A stretch of 64,000 bases of DNA from Rhabdophis nuchalis (Eukaryota; Chordata; Lepidosauria; Squamata; Natricidae), in assembly GCA_039707465.1 (NCBI GenBank), contig CM077644.1, forward strand, positions 145,114,962 through 145,178,961, read 5' to 3'. Under the pieces are notes generated by a model. It ran no database searches. It saw only the letters and a program-made list of their open reading frames with translations, and was not told the origin of the DNA. Below are positions 36,387-50,193 of the stretch, one piece after another. Position numbers and translations under genes: made by a program. Numbering within the stretch: the stretch's first letter is position 1; every line of letters begins with the position of its first letter.

Positions 36387-37148
36387 TATAGATATTTCTT
36401 TCCAATATTGTAATGTCCATGATATCTGGGAGGAAATCTTTTTAGGAGTCACTACTAATAAAAGGGAAAAAATATTCAAAAGTGAGTGTCATAGGTGAAA
36501 TCAAAAGCTGCCGTGACAACTCTAGTTTCCTGATTCTACCAAACTAATTATAGATATGTTCAGAACTGTAAATCAGAAATAATCTCTGTATCTGCATAGG
36601 TTCCCCATTCAATTTTATTTTAAGTTTAGGCAATTTTTCTTTTCAGATGCATTTTTTTCTCATTTCAAAGTCTCATTTTGATATGTGTGGTAAATATTTG
36701 CATAGTAATTACTTCCATTAAAATTAATACTTAAAGTCCAAGAAATTATATATGAGAGTAATAGAAATACTCCTTTAAAATAAATTAAAAATATAGACAC
36801 CCTTTAATGCCATTGATTTTCTAGGCTGCCCTAATCTAGACCAACCAACCAATCAACGTCTGTCTGTCTGTGAGAGAGGGAAGGAAAGGAGGGGAAGGGA
36901 GAAAGACTTGTACACAGAAAAAGAGAGGGACCGAGACAGAAATATTTACAAAAAAATGTTGAAAGCTTTTAAAATTGCTGGATAATTGTGTATCTAAGAA
37001 CAATAGCAACTGCAATAAATTTGACCAGCATTTAGGAAATAAGATCTGTTTAGTAATATGAGGCAACAATGGATTTCAGGTTATTAAGAAATTTTGCTAT
37101 ACCATGTAGAAAAAGCAGCGCTATTAACAAGAATGCTTAGTGTAGCTA

Positions 37149-37683
37149 CCATATTTTTCAAAGTATAAGGCACAGCAAGGTTTTGAAGAGGAAAATTTTA
37201 AAAAAAGTTTTTGTACTCTACAAACCCCCCAAAAACAGCCTGTTTTTCACAAAAATGGGCCCATGTTTGTTTGTTTTCAAAAAAAAAAAAGGGCATGAAT
37301 AGCCCTTAGGCAGCTTGTAGAGTGCTCCTGAGAGGGGCCACAAACAAGCAAAAAATGGCCCGTTTTTTGTGAAAACAGGCCAGTTTTTTTGTCAAACAAA
37401 GGGCATGGATAGCCTTTAGAAAGCTTATAGAGTTTTGCTGGGGGCTGGGGGGGGGCAAAAAACAGGCCAATTTACATTCATTTCTGCCCTCCCCAGCCCC
37501 AAGGAGCTCTCTGAAAGCCTTCTAAAAGCTATGCACAGCCATTTTGGTGAAGGGGGCGGAGTTTCGGGAGGCAAACTCCCGAAACTCGGGAGTTTCGGAG
37601 TTTATTCAGTGTATAAGACACACCCAGATTTTCAGCCTCTTTTTTGAGGGAAAAAGGTGCGTCTTATACTCCAAAAAATACGG
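37149..37683. mobile_element. TA-flanked MITE (535 bp), complete copy
   Basis: The ends are CCATATTTTTCAAAGTATAA and, inverted, CCGTATTTTTTGGAGTATAA, with TA on each side (37147-37148, 37684-37685). It shares its interior with 512-975. A small hairpin, GGGAGTTTCGG/CCGAAACTCCC, lies near 37557-37603. Confidence 0.8.
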
Positions 37684-39980
37684 TACGTGCCATGACATTC
37701 ACTGGATACCTAGCTAACTCAAAAATTATTTTCAAGAGGTGATCCTCATTTTTTTCAGACTAGAGTACTTGTATCTGGTGGGATACCACAACCATCAGTT
37801 TGGATATCCCACTCTTCAATATTTTATTAATAATTTAGATAAAAAATAAAAAGTGCTTATAAAATACGCAAGTAAATACACTACAAACTGATTGGGAAAG
37901 ATAATAATAAGATAAAAATACAATTTGAAACAATCTTGATAGGCTGCAGAAACGGACTGAAAGTAGCAGCACCAAATTAAGATCTGCTGTCGCTTTTCCA
38001 GAATATATGACACAGAATAATACATTTAAGCCACAGGAAAATAGTTTCTGATTGAATGGTTGGTTTCTAACAGTAGAATATTTTGACAATGGAGCTAATT
38101 ATCTAGAGAGATGGCGACTTCCCCTCATTGGTTGTAGTTGGCTAGCAGCTAGACAGTCATTGTTTGGGATGATTTAATTTGAATGCCTACGCTGAGTATA
38201 GGGGGTATAGAGGCTGAACTTAATTATTTAAATTGTCCTTTCCAACTCTAGTATTTTGAGATCAACATAACTATGGTAGTAAACCATTAATATAACTAAA
38301 TAACCATGATTTTTATTGTTTTGAGAAATGGAATATCTTTGTGACCATCTCTAGACTCTAGATGATTGTAGAGAGAAGTTGGTCACATATAACATTTAAA
38401 GTGTAATTACATTTTCTGACATATCTGTAAAAAATGTAGAATTCAGAACCAGGTTAAGAATATCTTTTGTTAGTAACACACATTATTCCCTGTGGTCTCA
38501 TAAACAGGCTGTTGCTTTAACTACTGCAGCAGGCCTTCAATTTAAATTTATAGAAAAGCTGAACCATAGAAGCCTGCACTCAAAATTTTTTAATAACCTA
38601 TTAAGTTGCGACTTCAGATTCATTTTATAATCATGTTCCTCAGGGAGCAGTACTATCTGGATAAAGATAGGTTTTTTTTCTTTTAAAGATAAATAGCATC
38701 ATTAATCAGCAACATTTCTTTTCTATTATCTTTCAAAATGAGGAGTTATTTTGTTCTGATCTTGAGGTAATTAGCCTTCATTCAGCAGCCAGAAAATGAC
38801 TGTGTTCAGAAAATTAAAAATATGTCATTAAGTGGAATTTACCATAATGTCATTTATCTTTATATAGTTCATCAGTGACAGCAATGGGCCTGGGAATCCA
38901 TCAGCTTTTACTAAGGAAGCATTAAAACAAATTGAAAAACAGAATAATCCCAGACACTCTTTAAGAGAGTCAAAGCCATTTGGGTAATTAAATAGTGGTA
39001 TTTAAAGTTTTAATTTAGATTTCCTCTTTTCTTCATCAACAGTCAAATGAGATGTCCATATTCATAATTGTTTGTAATAAATGGCTTCATAAAGCAAAAA
39101 GATATCAATGTTATAAAAAATGAAGAACACAAGAATCTTTCAGACATTAACAGAAAGTCTTTGTTTTTAGTGAAATCACTTTCTAAACTATAGCAGGTGG
39201 GGGAAATCTTGTTAGAACCTTTTCAAATTGAAGAATATAAAAATATTGAATATAATTGTCTTGTTCAAAGACAGATACAACAACAAAAGTTCAATCAGAC
39301 TTTATGAGAGATACTGACAATTTTAAGAGGTCACAAGCATAATTAATGAGAATTGTCAAGGAAGCTATTAGACAAGGAAAAAAAGTTCCCTTTAGAAAAT
39401 AGAAGACTTATCCAAACAAGAAGAATAAAAAGGGACTCAAACTTGCACAGAAGACAAGGAAGAAAACAAAGGTTTTTTTTTAAAAAGAATCTTGAGTCAC
39501 ACATTATTAAAAACATCACCAACAATTAAAGACAAAATAAATTTTATTCCTAATAAATATATTGAAAGTGATGTTAAAAATATACACAGTAAAAGCATTG
39601 ATAAAGAAGAATGTTTATAGAATATTGTACTTGCTGGTGCAAAATTCATTGGTCCATACGCATATGGCATAATATTACCACATAACATCAGAACTGAAGG
39701 AACTTGCACTGTCTACTTATTTTATTTATTAGTATAAGTCTAGGTGCTGGTTTATGGGTGATGCGGCCTTTTTGAGAATATCTATCTACTATAGTACTGC
39801 CTACTTAATTTGTGGACACAGAATCCCTGTTGAAGATTCACCTTTTGAGAAGTATGCCAGGAGAGGGATGAAAAGAAGGTATTTGTTAAAGCCCCCCTAC
39901 TCTGTATCAGTTCCCTCTAACCTAAGGATAGTTCCTACTCTATCGGCATTCTGGAAGTTTGTAAAAACATGGCAGTTCTA

Positions 39981-40034
39981 GGTGCTTTTTCCAAATGATT
40001 TGACAACTAAGACCTGAATGACTGAGAAGCTCCA
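39981..40034 (+). repeat. Relic of the 9194-9420 repeat family
   Basis: GGTGCTTTTTCC, then GACAACTAAGACCTGAATGA and CTGAGAAGCTCCACA, parallels 9350-9405 (GACAACCATGACCTGGATGA, CTGAGAATCTCTACA). Confidence 0.55.
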
Positions 40035-41316
40035 CACACACTTTTAAAAAGCTTTTGGACTCAAGTGCATTGACGTTTAGTGCTAGGGATGTTATACAAA
40101 TTGTATTTTCTATCTGTAATAACATACTGCATACTATACTCTGAATGATTGATTGAATGAATGAATGAAATACTGTAGTTTTTTTCACTATATGCCAATG
40201 AATTTGAAATTATTCTATTGCCTATAGTTGCTGTTTTGGTAATTTGAAAGAGGATTCCAGAATTCTTGGAGAATATCAATAAGCATGTGGATATCAGGAA
40301 AACCTTTACACTTGTACTTTGCCATAACTTTTGATAGTTGCTCACTAAAAGTTCCTGTGCAAATTAGAAGTGATTGCTAAACAAATCCTCTTCAAACATA
40401 AATTCTGGATGAAGAATAAGCAGAAATAAATTATAGATCATGCAACAGAAAGATGTAAGAAGTAGCATCCTTCAAGGTCCTACATTGGGATGAATTTATT
40501 TTAACTTGTTCATAAATGTGCTAGACTTAAGATGAAGAGTGAGAAGCTCACATTTCTTGGTAACCTTAAATTATTCAGGCTGGTTAAAGTAAAAAAATAC
40601 ACAGAACTAGAAGAACTGAAGAACTTAATATGAAGCTTGCAAAGCCAATTAAGTGCCAGCAAGGGTCAAGGAATGCATACTGATGCAAAAACAGCTAGCC
40701 ATATATATGCTAATATGGTTTAAGGTAGTAATGACTAGAAAAGAAATAATGTAATTGTAGTAGACAGTTCAACAAAACATTAACAAAATGTTTGGCCACT
40801 AGCTGCAGATTATCCTATGATTATATTGACAAAACCTGGCAGACAATCGCTAAATTATAACAGTAAGATTTCTTTACAAAACAAATATGCAATAAGTTTA
40901 ATATATTTTTTCTTTTTTTCCCCCAGAAAAATATATTAAGTCATATATCAAAAACAATGTTTCTGCTCTGACTATGGATCTGTTTCAACTAATTCATTGG
41001 CAAATTGGGAAAAATATGTACAGGCTTTTTTTTGTTTGCATAGATGCAACCATAGCATCAGATCTAAAGTCATTATGACTACTTGTATAATATATGGATT
41101 GTCAAGCAGATTAGAAAAAAACAATGTGGGATTTTAAAGTTTGTATGTTTCAATAGTATTATGATCATCAGCAATAGATGGAAACAAATCATCTTGGGAG
41201 TATTTAACTAAATATTGGTTTCATTTATATATAGCTGTATTGACATATATAGAAATAAAAGGATAGCATTGTGGCGGAAAGGGGACAGAAGAGAATACAT
41301 TACCTCAAGGACTATA

Positions 41317-41520
41317 TAGGTAGTTCTCAAGGTACAACAGCCCAATTTAGAAACATTAAAGTTATAATATATAATAGTTACATATGATCCCTACATATGA
41401 TCCCTAAATATGAAGACTTACCACAGGCCCAGGCCTGCCTGCCCTTCATCTAACAACTGCTGCTAGATGCAACCATCATATGCAGGCGCCATTACCATCA
41501 TATCTTGAGGACTATCTGCA
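41317..41520. mobile_element. Possible MITE related to 10826-11203
   Basis: The left end GGTAGTTCTCAAGGTACAAC and the inverted right end GCAGATAGTCCTCAAGATAT resemble the CAGGTAGTCCTCAAC terminus of 10826-11203. The TA duplication is not clear. Confidence 0.4.
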
Positions 41521-43289
41521 ATTGACACAGCCTTCTAGTGGTGGAACACTAAACATGACTTCAGGTATAGCAAACCACTTCACTGTAGCCAGCTATTTAT
41601 TCTAATTGATTCTTATAAGATATGTCAGTTCATATAAGATATGTCAGTTCTTATACAATCAGTCATGCTAAATGCAACATCATTGTGTAAAAATAGCATG
41701 ATTATATCAAATTTCCCAGTTCCTCTATAGTTGTGGTACATAAAATGATGTTTTGTGGTCCAGTGGACTAACTGCTGAACACTTTAGAGATACAGCGCTA
41801 GTTCAAAATTGATGTACAACCCTGGGATATTTCTCGCTGCAAGGCATTGCAGACATATCTTTAAGAAGGTGGAATAACATCTTTGTGTGAGTCAAACCTT
41901 TCTCACAAAAAGCATATCTACAAATCTAAAGAGCTTCCAAGAAAAGTGAATACTTGGTCCAAAATACTATTCAGGAAACTGTCATATGATTTTGCATGAT
42001 ATCACAGGCATCAAACATAGGCTAAAATATTATAATTAAGAACAGTGACTGCTAACACCTGATGGTTTTCCAGATTTTTTCAGACTATATATGATAGTCC
42101 TAAATTTGTGGTTGCTGTGTTGCTGACTCCATGGACAATAGATTTTAGATGGATGGGATTAAGTCAGGATCTTCTGAAGATCTTTGTATTTAGCTCTGTT
42201 ACATTAACTAAACACCTTTAAATAAGGTGAAAATGCTTTTGTATTTTTTGAGCATTCCAAAGATCAATACTTGTACTTGACTTGTAAAAAAAAGTCAAAG
42301 CATTTTGACATTTACAAATACATCTGGGTAAGATTAAAGTACAGAGCAGTCAACATAAAAAAAAAAGCATATTATAGTACTATTCCTCACACGGCCCCCT
42401 CCCCAGCTTAACATGCTCAGTATTATGGTAAAAATTCTAAGAATATAATTAAAATAAATAATTCTGGTGTGACAGTCCTTCTATACAGAACAGGCTAAAC
42501 AAAACTATCAGCATACAAAAGCTAGGAGTTGCAAAGAAAAACTGTCACGTGTAAGCATTCATTTTATAAAACTCGGCCACTTGGCTAAGAACACTAGTAA
42601 AACAAAGTTTCAACATTTAAGTTTGACATTTTAAAAGTAAAGTTTAGACTAACGAATGCTACAACTCAGCTGCTTTGAAAGAAAAGGCCAAGTAAGGCTC
42701 CCCATGACTAAATGGATTAATTCTTTGGTCTATCACAATTACTGTTCTTCACACTGTTTCACTGGACATCTAAATAAGTATCCAAAGCTTATTTTGTGCA
42801 ATGAAAAGATTTAAACCTAGGAATAATCCCAATGTTCAAAGATCACACTTTGTATGAAGAAAAAAATAAAGAAAACCTATTGCAGAGATCAGAATGGCAA
42901 ATGGTCATTTTAGGCAGATTTATGGGTGACATCTATCGACTAATGGATATCTTTGTCAAAGTAACTTTGTCCAAATGTCTATTTTATTTCTAGACATCTT
43001 TCTCAGAATAATGTTTTCCTCCATCATGTTGCAAGGTTAGCTTCAATATGTTGCAACATAAAGGTCTATTTAGGAAGTACTAAGATCTAAAAGGGAAAAG
43101 TATCTTGCAAATCATTATGGTACATGATTACATAATCTTAATAAGACCTCATATTATGGATACATTTGTTAATAGATGGCTGTTGTGATAGCATGCAGTC
43201 ACTCAAGACATGGAAGGAAGACAAATATTTCCTTCCTAAAGACACTATTTTAGGGATTGAGCTACATGAAATAAAAAGCATCTTTAACA

Positions 43290-43615
43290 CAGTGGTGGGT
43301 TCCGGATCCCATTCCAACCGGTATGTTTGGAACGGGCCTGGCGGTATCCACATGGATGCATGCAGTGTGCGCATACACACGCAGCGTTCGCATGCATCTT
43401 TGCACCTCCGTGAGCCTCCACGATGCTCCAACTGCTCAGTGGAGCATCGCGCATGCGCTGTACACGCCGTGTGCATGCGCAGAAGCCCCGAAGACCGGTA
43501 AGGAGCTCGGGCGGGCAGGTGGGCCCTCCGAAGCATCCTACCGGAATGGTATCCAGTGCTCTGGGCAGGCTCCGGTACGCCTATACTGGGACATACCGCC
43601 TGCAACCTACCACTG
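43290..43615. mobile_element. hAT-like MITE (326 bp)
   Basis: The ends are CAGTGGTGGGTTCCGG and, inverted, CAGTGGTAGGTTGCAGG. The flanking octamers CTTTAACA (43282-43289) and CTCTAACA (43616-43623) match 7 of 8. The GC-rich interior is full of ACGC/GCAT steps. The frames inside are not genes. Confidence 0.85.
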
Positions 43616-44140
43616 CTCTAACAGCACTTTCAATACTATTGAATACTATTATTACCTATTGGTTCCCATCCTATAAAATGGCCTCTGCTGCTACAAAATT
43701 GCTCAAGTGAAGTGAAAAAGTCCACATCCAAGGTATAAAAAAATGGTGCCTTTCTATTTTCTTTTCCTTCACGAAGGAGGAGAGGTCAGTTGGTTGTTCA
43801 TCCAAATAAAAATGAGAAATAGATCATTTTTGTTGATGCAATTATTTCTGGGAGACAAAAATTACTCACCCTCCATATCTTACATTCTGCACCATGTTCA
43901 CAAGTGAAGCTCATGCTTATTTATAAAAGTTATTTGCAACCAAATACTGTCTAAACCCTAAAATCACAGAACTTTTTTAAAAAAAGGGCTAATCTATAAA
44001 AAGAGGTCATAACAGATTGAGTTTTACAGTTTTTCAACTATTTTGATACATATGGAAACTGTTCAGTCAGTGGCCAATTCACGTTTTACCTCTGGTCTAA
44101 TTGGGTATGTAGCAATAAGCAATTGTATTAGGTCACTAAC

Positions 44141-44208
44141 ATTCTGTAGAATTAAACCATCCTACTGAAATGGTTTCATTTCAATAGAATGGTTTAATTC
44201 TATAGAAT
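44141..44208. repeat. Hairpin, 31-nt arms, 6-nt loop
   Basis: Arms 44141-44171 and 44178-44208 match at 28 of 31 positions (TAGAATTAAACCAT core). Confidence 0.85.
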
Positions 44209-47200
44209 GGGCAGTAGTTTGTGGCCTATTGTTTCTGTTTCTCTTAGCGTACATGAGTATATTCAATCTGCTTTTGGGATTTCATGATATTTTATCCATA
44301 AAAAACATGAAGGACAATGTGAGAGAAGGCTGACAGATTCCTATATAAGTGATTTTTGTTAGATAACTTATAGGAATAAACAGCCTTTTATTAATTTCTC
44401 ATCCAAGCTGCAGAGAAGCCCATTTTTTAAGAAATAATCAATGTTCAATACACTTGACTTTGGGCCCTGTTTCTTTAGGCTCAGTGACGATTGTGATAAA
44501 AAGTGCCCTGTAGCTTGTTCAATTTCTTTTTCCCCAGGATAAGGGTGGGATATAAAATTTGTATTTCAGATCTTTTATCATTTAAATAAAAACAGTTCTG
44601 TGAACCACACGGCATTTGGGTAATAGTTTTAGCCTTAGCAATCTTAAAGCTGCTTGTGAAAAGTTGCACCTTTAGTCTCACAGTAGCTTTATGTCAAGCC
44701 CCAAACAGATGGGCAAGATCAAAGAAGCAAGAAATAAAAAGATAGGAGTAAGGCATTTTCATCCTGGTTTGGCAATAAATATATAATATTGGAAATGGAA
44801 AGATAAATTTATTTATAGTGTGCTCCTTAAGGCAGATTCTGTCTGAATGATTTCATGTGCTTCTTCTCAGTTTCCTTACAATCACTCACATTTAAGATGG
44901 ATCTGGAGGTCCTATCTACTAACATTAGCAAACAATTAGAATCATAAGGACAGATCTGAATGTGTATAGAATTTACTACTCCAGGATTCATCAAGATGTT
45001 CGTATTTGTTCTCTTTTTACGCATTAAGCAGAAATGCAGGATCCTTATAAGAAATCATCACACCAAAGCAATAATGACTAAAACGCATCTAATAAATTTT
45101 GTAAATGACCCTTATCAAAAAAGCAATTACCACTGTCTATATTTTTTTCATCTGACTTCCTTTATTATCCTTATTATGAGAACATAGGGTTTTATTTCAA
45201 AATGTGCATTTGATTCTAGACTGTAGTTCATAAAAGCTTGTCCCATAAAAATGCATTTATTTTAAGATATCATTAAGACATATAAGACAACAGATTAACA
45301 CTAATCCTATTTTCTTGAAAGGCTCTAGAAGAGTCTTGTTCTCATACCTCCATGTACCAGAATATTTTACAGACTCATGAGAACAAAGATTATCAAAACT
45401 AACTTGCTCCAGAAAAGTAAAAGGGAACTAAAGAAAACCAAATCCAGGATGTATTGGGTTTGATCCATCTACCTTTCTAATTTAAGTTCCAGTGGAAAAA
45501 AAGACAAGAATAAGTCTATCCTGAAGGCAAGATTCTTATCACATTCCCTGATTGTCATTTAATATAATGAGGTGAAGGAGATGAGAACTTGGAAGCCAGA
45601 AAATACTGGTTTTCCATCATGGTACCGTGGAATAATCCCTCTCTAGAAGCTACACCCTTCAGTAATAGCCTTACAGAAGGTTGAACTCTTCCAGGGGGTC
45701 TTGGGGAATAATTATGAGCTATTTGAAACTAGTTTTGAACTAAACAATATATATAATTTATTGATATTCAATATTATTTATTGCAGATTTTATTTGAGTT
45801 TGATATTATATTTCGATTTTGTACTGTTGTAAGCCATGACATGTTGTTTATTTGTTTATTGTGACTAATAAAATCTTGGTGAACAAAAATTTAAGGCTGA
45901 TTTTGAGTTGGATGAAACAAAAGGAAAAACTCAAGCATAAAAAGCATTTTCAATTGTAGGTATTTTGATAAGTAAGAAGTTTTTAGACAAAGGAAAATAT
46001 GGGGTAACTTCATCATGATTGGTACCTAACATATGTCATAGGTTTTAATGGCCTTTCTCAATAGCTTACTTGGATTAATTTTTCACTGCAGATCAGCAGA
46101 AAATGATGTTTCTACTTTTCAATCATTTGCTCCTGATTTTGACTGTTCTACATCCTGGGGGAGAGAAAAGATTTGAGGAATCTGCAGCCATAGCTCTTGA
46201 AATGGAGGGTCCTGTTTGAGTCTTAAAGGGTACCGCAGAATAAATAAGCCCAAAAGGATTTGGTTCCAGAACAATCCAAACCCAAGCTAAGTAAGCAACC
46301 AGGGTTTGCCTTAAAAGTGAAGAGAGTTTGAAATAATGGACACAAGGAAATCAGAAGAGAATCTAATCAATACATGAAAGAACAATAAGATTCTCAAAAT
46401 CATAGTCTGAAGAGGGAAGAATTGAAAATGATAAAGCTAATAACAGCACATGGGAACATCTAGGCAATTATTACCAGAAAGTGATTAAAATCAGTTTTAG
46501 GCACCTATTCTTTTCTAATGAATTTAGTATTCCGTGTATATTAAGATGGGCATGAGATTTATGAAGAATTGACAGAAGTGCATGTTTGTTTATGAGATTA
46601 ATGGAAGCAAATATGAATTAACTATTATCTATAAAATAAGCTTCATAAATCTTGAAATAGACATAGACAAAGATGCTTAGAAATATCTGAGGGTTTGGGT
46701 GGTGAATGGTGAAACACAAACAAAAAGATATATAGTGAAGAAAGAAAGCTAAATATATTAAGAAGTTAAAATAAATGAAATGTAATAAAAATGAATCTAA
46801 TTAACAAATCCATGTAATTGAATGTAAATAATTGCATAAAATAAATCCAACCACTAAGTTAATCATTAAATATAGCTCATATAGCAACATATATCACCTT
46901 TTTATTTTCAGAAAAGAGATTTTTCTTGTGACCCATTCATTAAAATGGAGTACATTTCATTCCAATTACATAATATTGTCTTCTTGCTGTACCCCTTAAC
47001 AAAACTAAAACGTGATTAGACAGCCAATTCCATGTTTTGGGGATATAATTCAACATCACACTGAGATCCTTAATTAAAACATTTCTTTTCAAGATTACAT
47101 TAACATATCTAGAAATTCTAAGCTAAAGCACAGTTATAATAGAGCCAAGACCAAATCATATGAGTCAAAAAATCTTCAGTTATTTTTTTTACATATAAGA

Positions 47201-49499
47201 AGTCTAACATTCATCTATTTTTCAACATTTTTTGTTGAGTCCATTAAACATAGAATAATATTCTTTGATTTGGAATGAACTGAAAGATTTCAAATACTAT
47301 GCAATCTGGAATACAGTTTGTAAAATACTGCAATAAATTCACTTATAATAAACTGTCAGATAAAGAGCCCCTCAGAGAAGACAAATAATATCCAGAGATG
47401 TGTATAATGGGTAGGATAGCAGAGATAAAGAAATTGGTAACCTGGAAATATTTCTTCCACAAACCTGGTAACCTGGAAATAGTTCTTCCACAAATCCTCC
47501 TGGAGACACAAGATAAACATTAATGTGGCATTGTAATTTAATATGATTCTCACCTAAATATAGAAGAGAACAAATTAAAGATATTACCACAATTGTCACA
47601 ACTCTTAAAAAGAAAATATTAATCGTGGAAAAAACAAGATGCCCAAATGAAGACTGGGAAAACTGACAATAGTGCAATACAACAATAATGAGTATTACTG
47701 AAACACGTGGAAAAAAACTGACACAAGACAGGGGGAAAACCCCAAAGTCATGAACTCTGTCATACGCTTTCCTGCCAGAGTTGCTTAGAGCATGAAGGAA
47801 ACATACTCATAAACTGATCTTGTTTCTTTTTAGGAAAAAGATAACTTTAACAGCCATCTTAAATTCCAGCAACACTGAATGAATGCAAAATAATACATGA
47901 AATCTCATGCATATTTTATAGCAAGACAATAAATGCCCATTTTATGGTAGAGTTTCATTAATTGAAATGATAACTGAATAGGAATACAGATTTTGAGTTG
48001 TAAGATGTAACTGGAAAGTATCATTTATCTGTGCTACAAAATTAAGAGCATATCTGAAAAAGTTAGACTATGAAACAGCAGAAAGTTAGCGTTTTCTACA
48101 GCAAAGAAACTATTCCATAAAATTTTGGAAATTTAATTCTGATCACACTATACTAATGTCTCACCATTATGTTTAGTCTCTTTAGATTATCCCCTAAATA
48201 TATAATAACCATTTCTAGCAGAAAACATCTAGGAAATAATTTAATGTAGTGAACCACTTTGAGTAAAATATATAAAATAATAGAGGGACTAAAGTTCATT
48301 TAAATTTTATTGCAAAGTAAAAATGAATGAGCTATTAATAATATTACAGTGTGTCCTTGTGTTATAATATTATTCTAGGCAAACTAAAGATCTTGCCTAC
48401 TAACTCTGATATATTTGTAATACCCTAAAGATTAAAAAGCATAAAGTAATAAATCCTATTATGATGTATAATCTCCACATTACATTAAAGGGGATAAAAA
48501 TTCCCAGCTTTTTAATGAACTTTATATTTTTCATAACACTATTAATATAGCATACAAGAAGTCAGTTATTTTAGATAAAAGTTTATGAAAAGCCATTTCT
48601 CAAGGCTATTCGGCACAACATATTCTGCTCCTTCTTAGAATTTGTTATTTTGGTAATGTTCTTAGCATTAGAACTGGATTTCCATTTTGAGGATTTACTG
48701 ACATGGCATACTATTATGAGGACACCAGGGAGAGAGCTAAAGAGAAGAGGAATAGAAATTATAGTTTGGATTTTCTGAATACCAAATGGAGAGGAAAGCT
48801 TCAAATAATATTTCAATGCCATTGGGGGGGAAAAATCAATCTGTTTTCTTAATGGGTAGGTTTTAAGACACTGAAAGTATGGCAGAGGAACACAACACAT
48901 TCAAAGCCAAAATTCCACCCCCTTTAACATAAAGAACAAGTTTAGAAGTTCCTGCAAATTAAACATTCCTTTTTCTTTCCCACTAAAAAGAACCACAATC
49001 TATATTGTTATACTGTAGAACAGTGTTATACAGCTCTAGGACTCCCCCATTCCCAAATAAAAAGAATACTAGACTTTTATAAAAGGCCTCTTTGCAATGG
49101 ATGAGTGAACCTTCTTTTAGTCCCATACAAATAATATGGAAACTAATGTAAATCTGTGCAGAGGAGAAAAACTATACTACTGACTGCTAGGCAGTCAAAA
49201 CTTCCAGTTGTAAGGTTTATGTTCAAGGAAGTATTACATTTGTTATGTGATGGTTTGTTTTAGGTAAATAATTCTAATAGGAAAAAAAGCTGATCTTTAA
49301 AATAAAAAGATGTTAATCTGAAATATTTTAGGGAAGCTATTCCTATTATTTAGGAAATTATTCAAATTCATTCAGATGTTCTGTATTTATAATTACTCCA
49401 AAGTTCAAACAGATCTTTTTATGGTTTTAAACCTGCTACCAATAGCAGAGTTTTGTCCTGGGTAGAAAATGGTTTCAGCTTATGTCTTCTGCCCTGTAT

Positions 49500-49555
49500 A
49501 TACGTACATACATATGTACTGTATGTATGCATGTATTGTATGTATGTATTTATAT
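49500..49555 (+). repeat. (GTAT)n-like degenerate microsatellite
   Basis: Imperfect GTAT/CATA units. Confidence 0.7.
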
Positions 49556-49589
49556 CCTGTTGTTGTTATTATTATTATTTAAAATAGCT

Positions 49590-49742
49590 TACATATCCAA
49601 TGCACTTTATTCCTCTTATTTTCCCCATAACCTTGTGAGGTACGTTGGGCTGAGGCTGACTCAGCTCCTTTCATAAGCCAGAACTTCAACTCATGGTCTC
49701 ATGATTTCTAGCCTAGTGCCTTAACCAACAGACCAAGCTTAC
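49590..49742 (-). mobile_element. tRNA-derived SINE
   Basis: The minus strand shows TTGGTCTGTTGGTTAAGGCA, CTAGGCTAGAAATCATGAGA, a degraded B box (GAGTTGAAGTTC), and then the body CAGCCCAACGTACCTCACAA and GGGGAAAATAAGAGGA. Head and body match 59778-59975. Confidence 0.72.
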
Positions 49743-49987
49743 AGCTTATAAGGTAGATACACAAAAAGTGGTAGCACTCAACATCTATTTCTTCTCAACA
49801 TGTGTCCTGTACAGAAACCTGACCCTTGATACATAGGTTTTTGGCTCAGTAAGCATTCTCTTCACTACACTTTCATATCTTTCCTTCTGAGAGTAGCACA
49901 GGGAGTTAATAATAATGCCTCATCATGAAGATGAGTTACATATAGACTTTTGTGATTTACATCCCTTCAATATATTATCCTTTAGAA

Positions 49988-50193
49988 TAGGGATTCTTAA
50001 CCCCCGAGCCATTGACTGGCACCAGTCTGCAGCCCGCCAAGAACAGGGCTGCCCAAGTGCCCAAGAACCAGACCACACAAGCAAGCGAAGCCCCATCTCC
50101 AGATCTAGATAGTGCACCGAATCCACGTCTGTCCATGGAACAACTGCCTTCCACACAACCATTCCCTAGCACCCAAAAGGTCAAGTGCCACTG
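49988..50193. mobile_element. hAT-like MITE (206 bp)
   Basis: The left end TAGGGATTCTTAACCCCC faces the inverted right end CAGTGGCACTTGACCTTTTG. The flanking octamers CTTTAGAA (49980-49987) and CTTTGGAA (50194-50201) match 7 of 8. Confidence 0.75.

Noticed and set aside
43138..43676. Cys/His/Arg-rich frames on both strands
   Set aside because: They lie within the hAT-like MITE with its own ends and target duplication, are GC-rich, and resemble no protein family.
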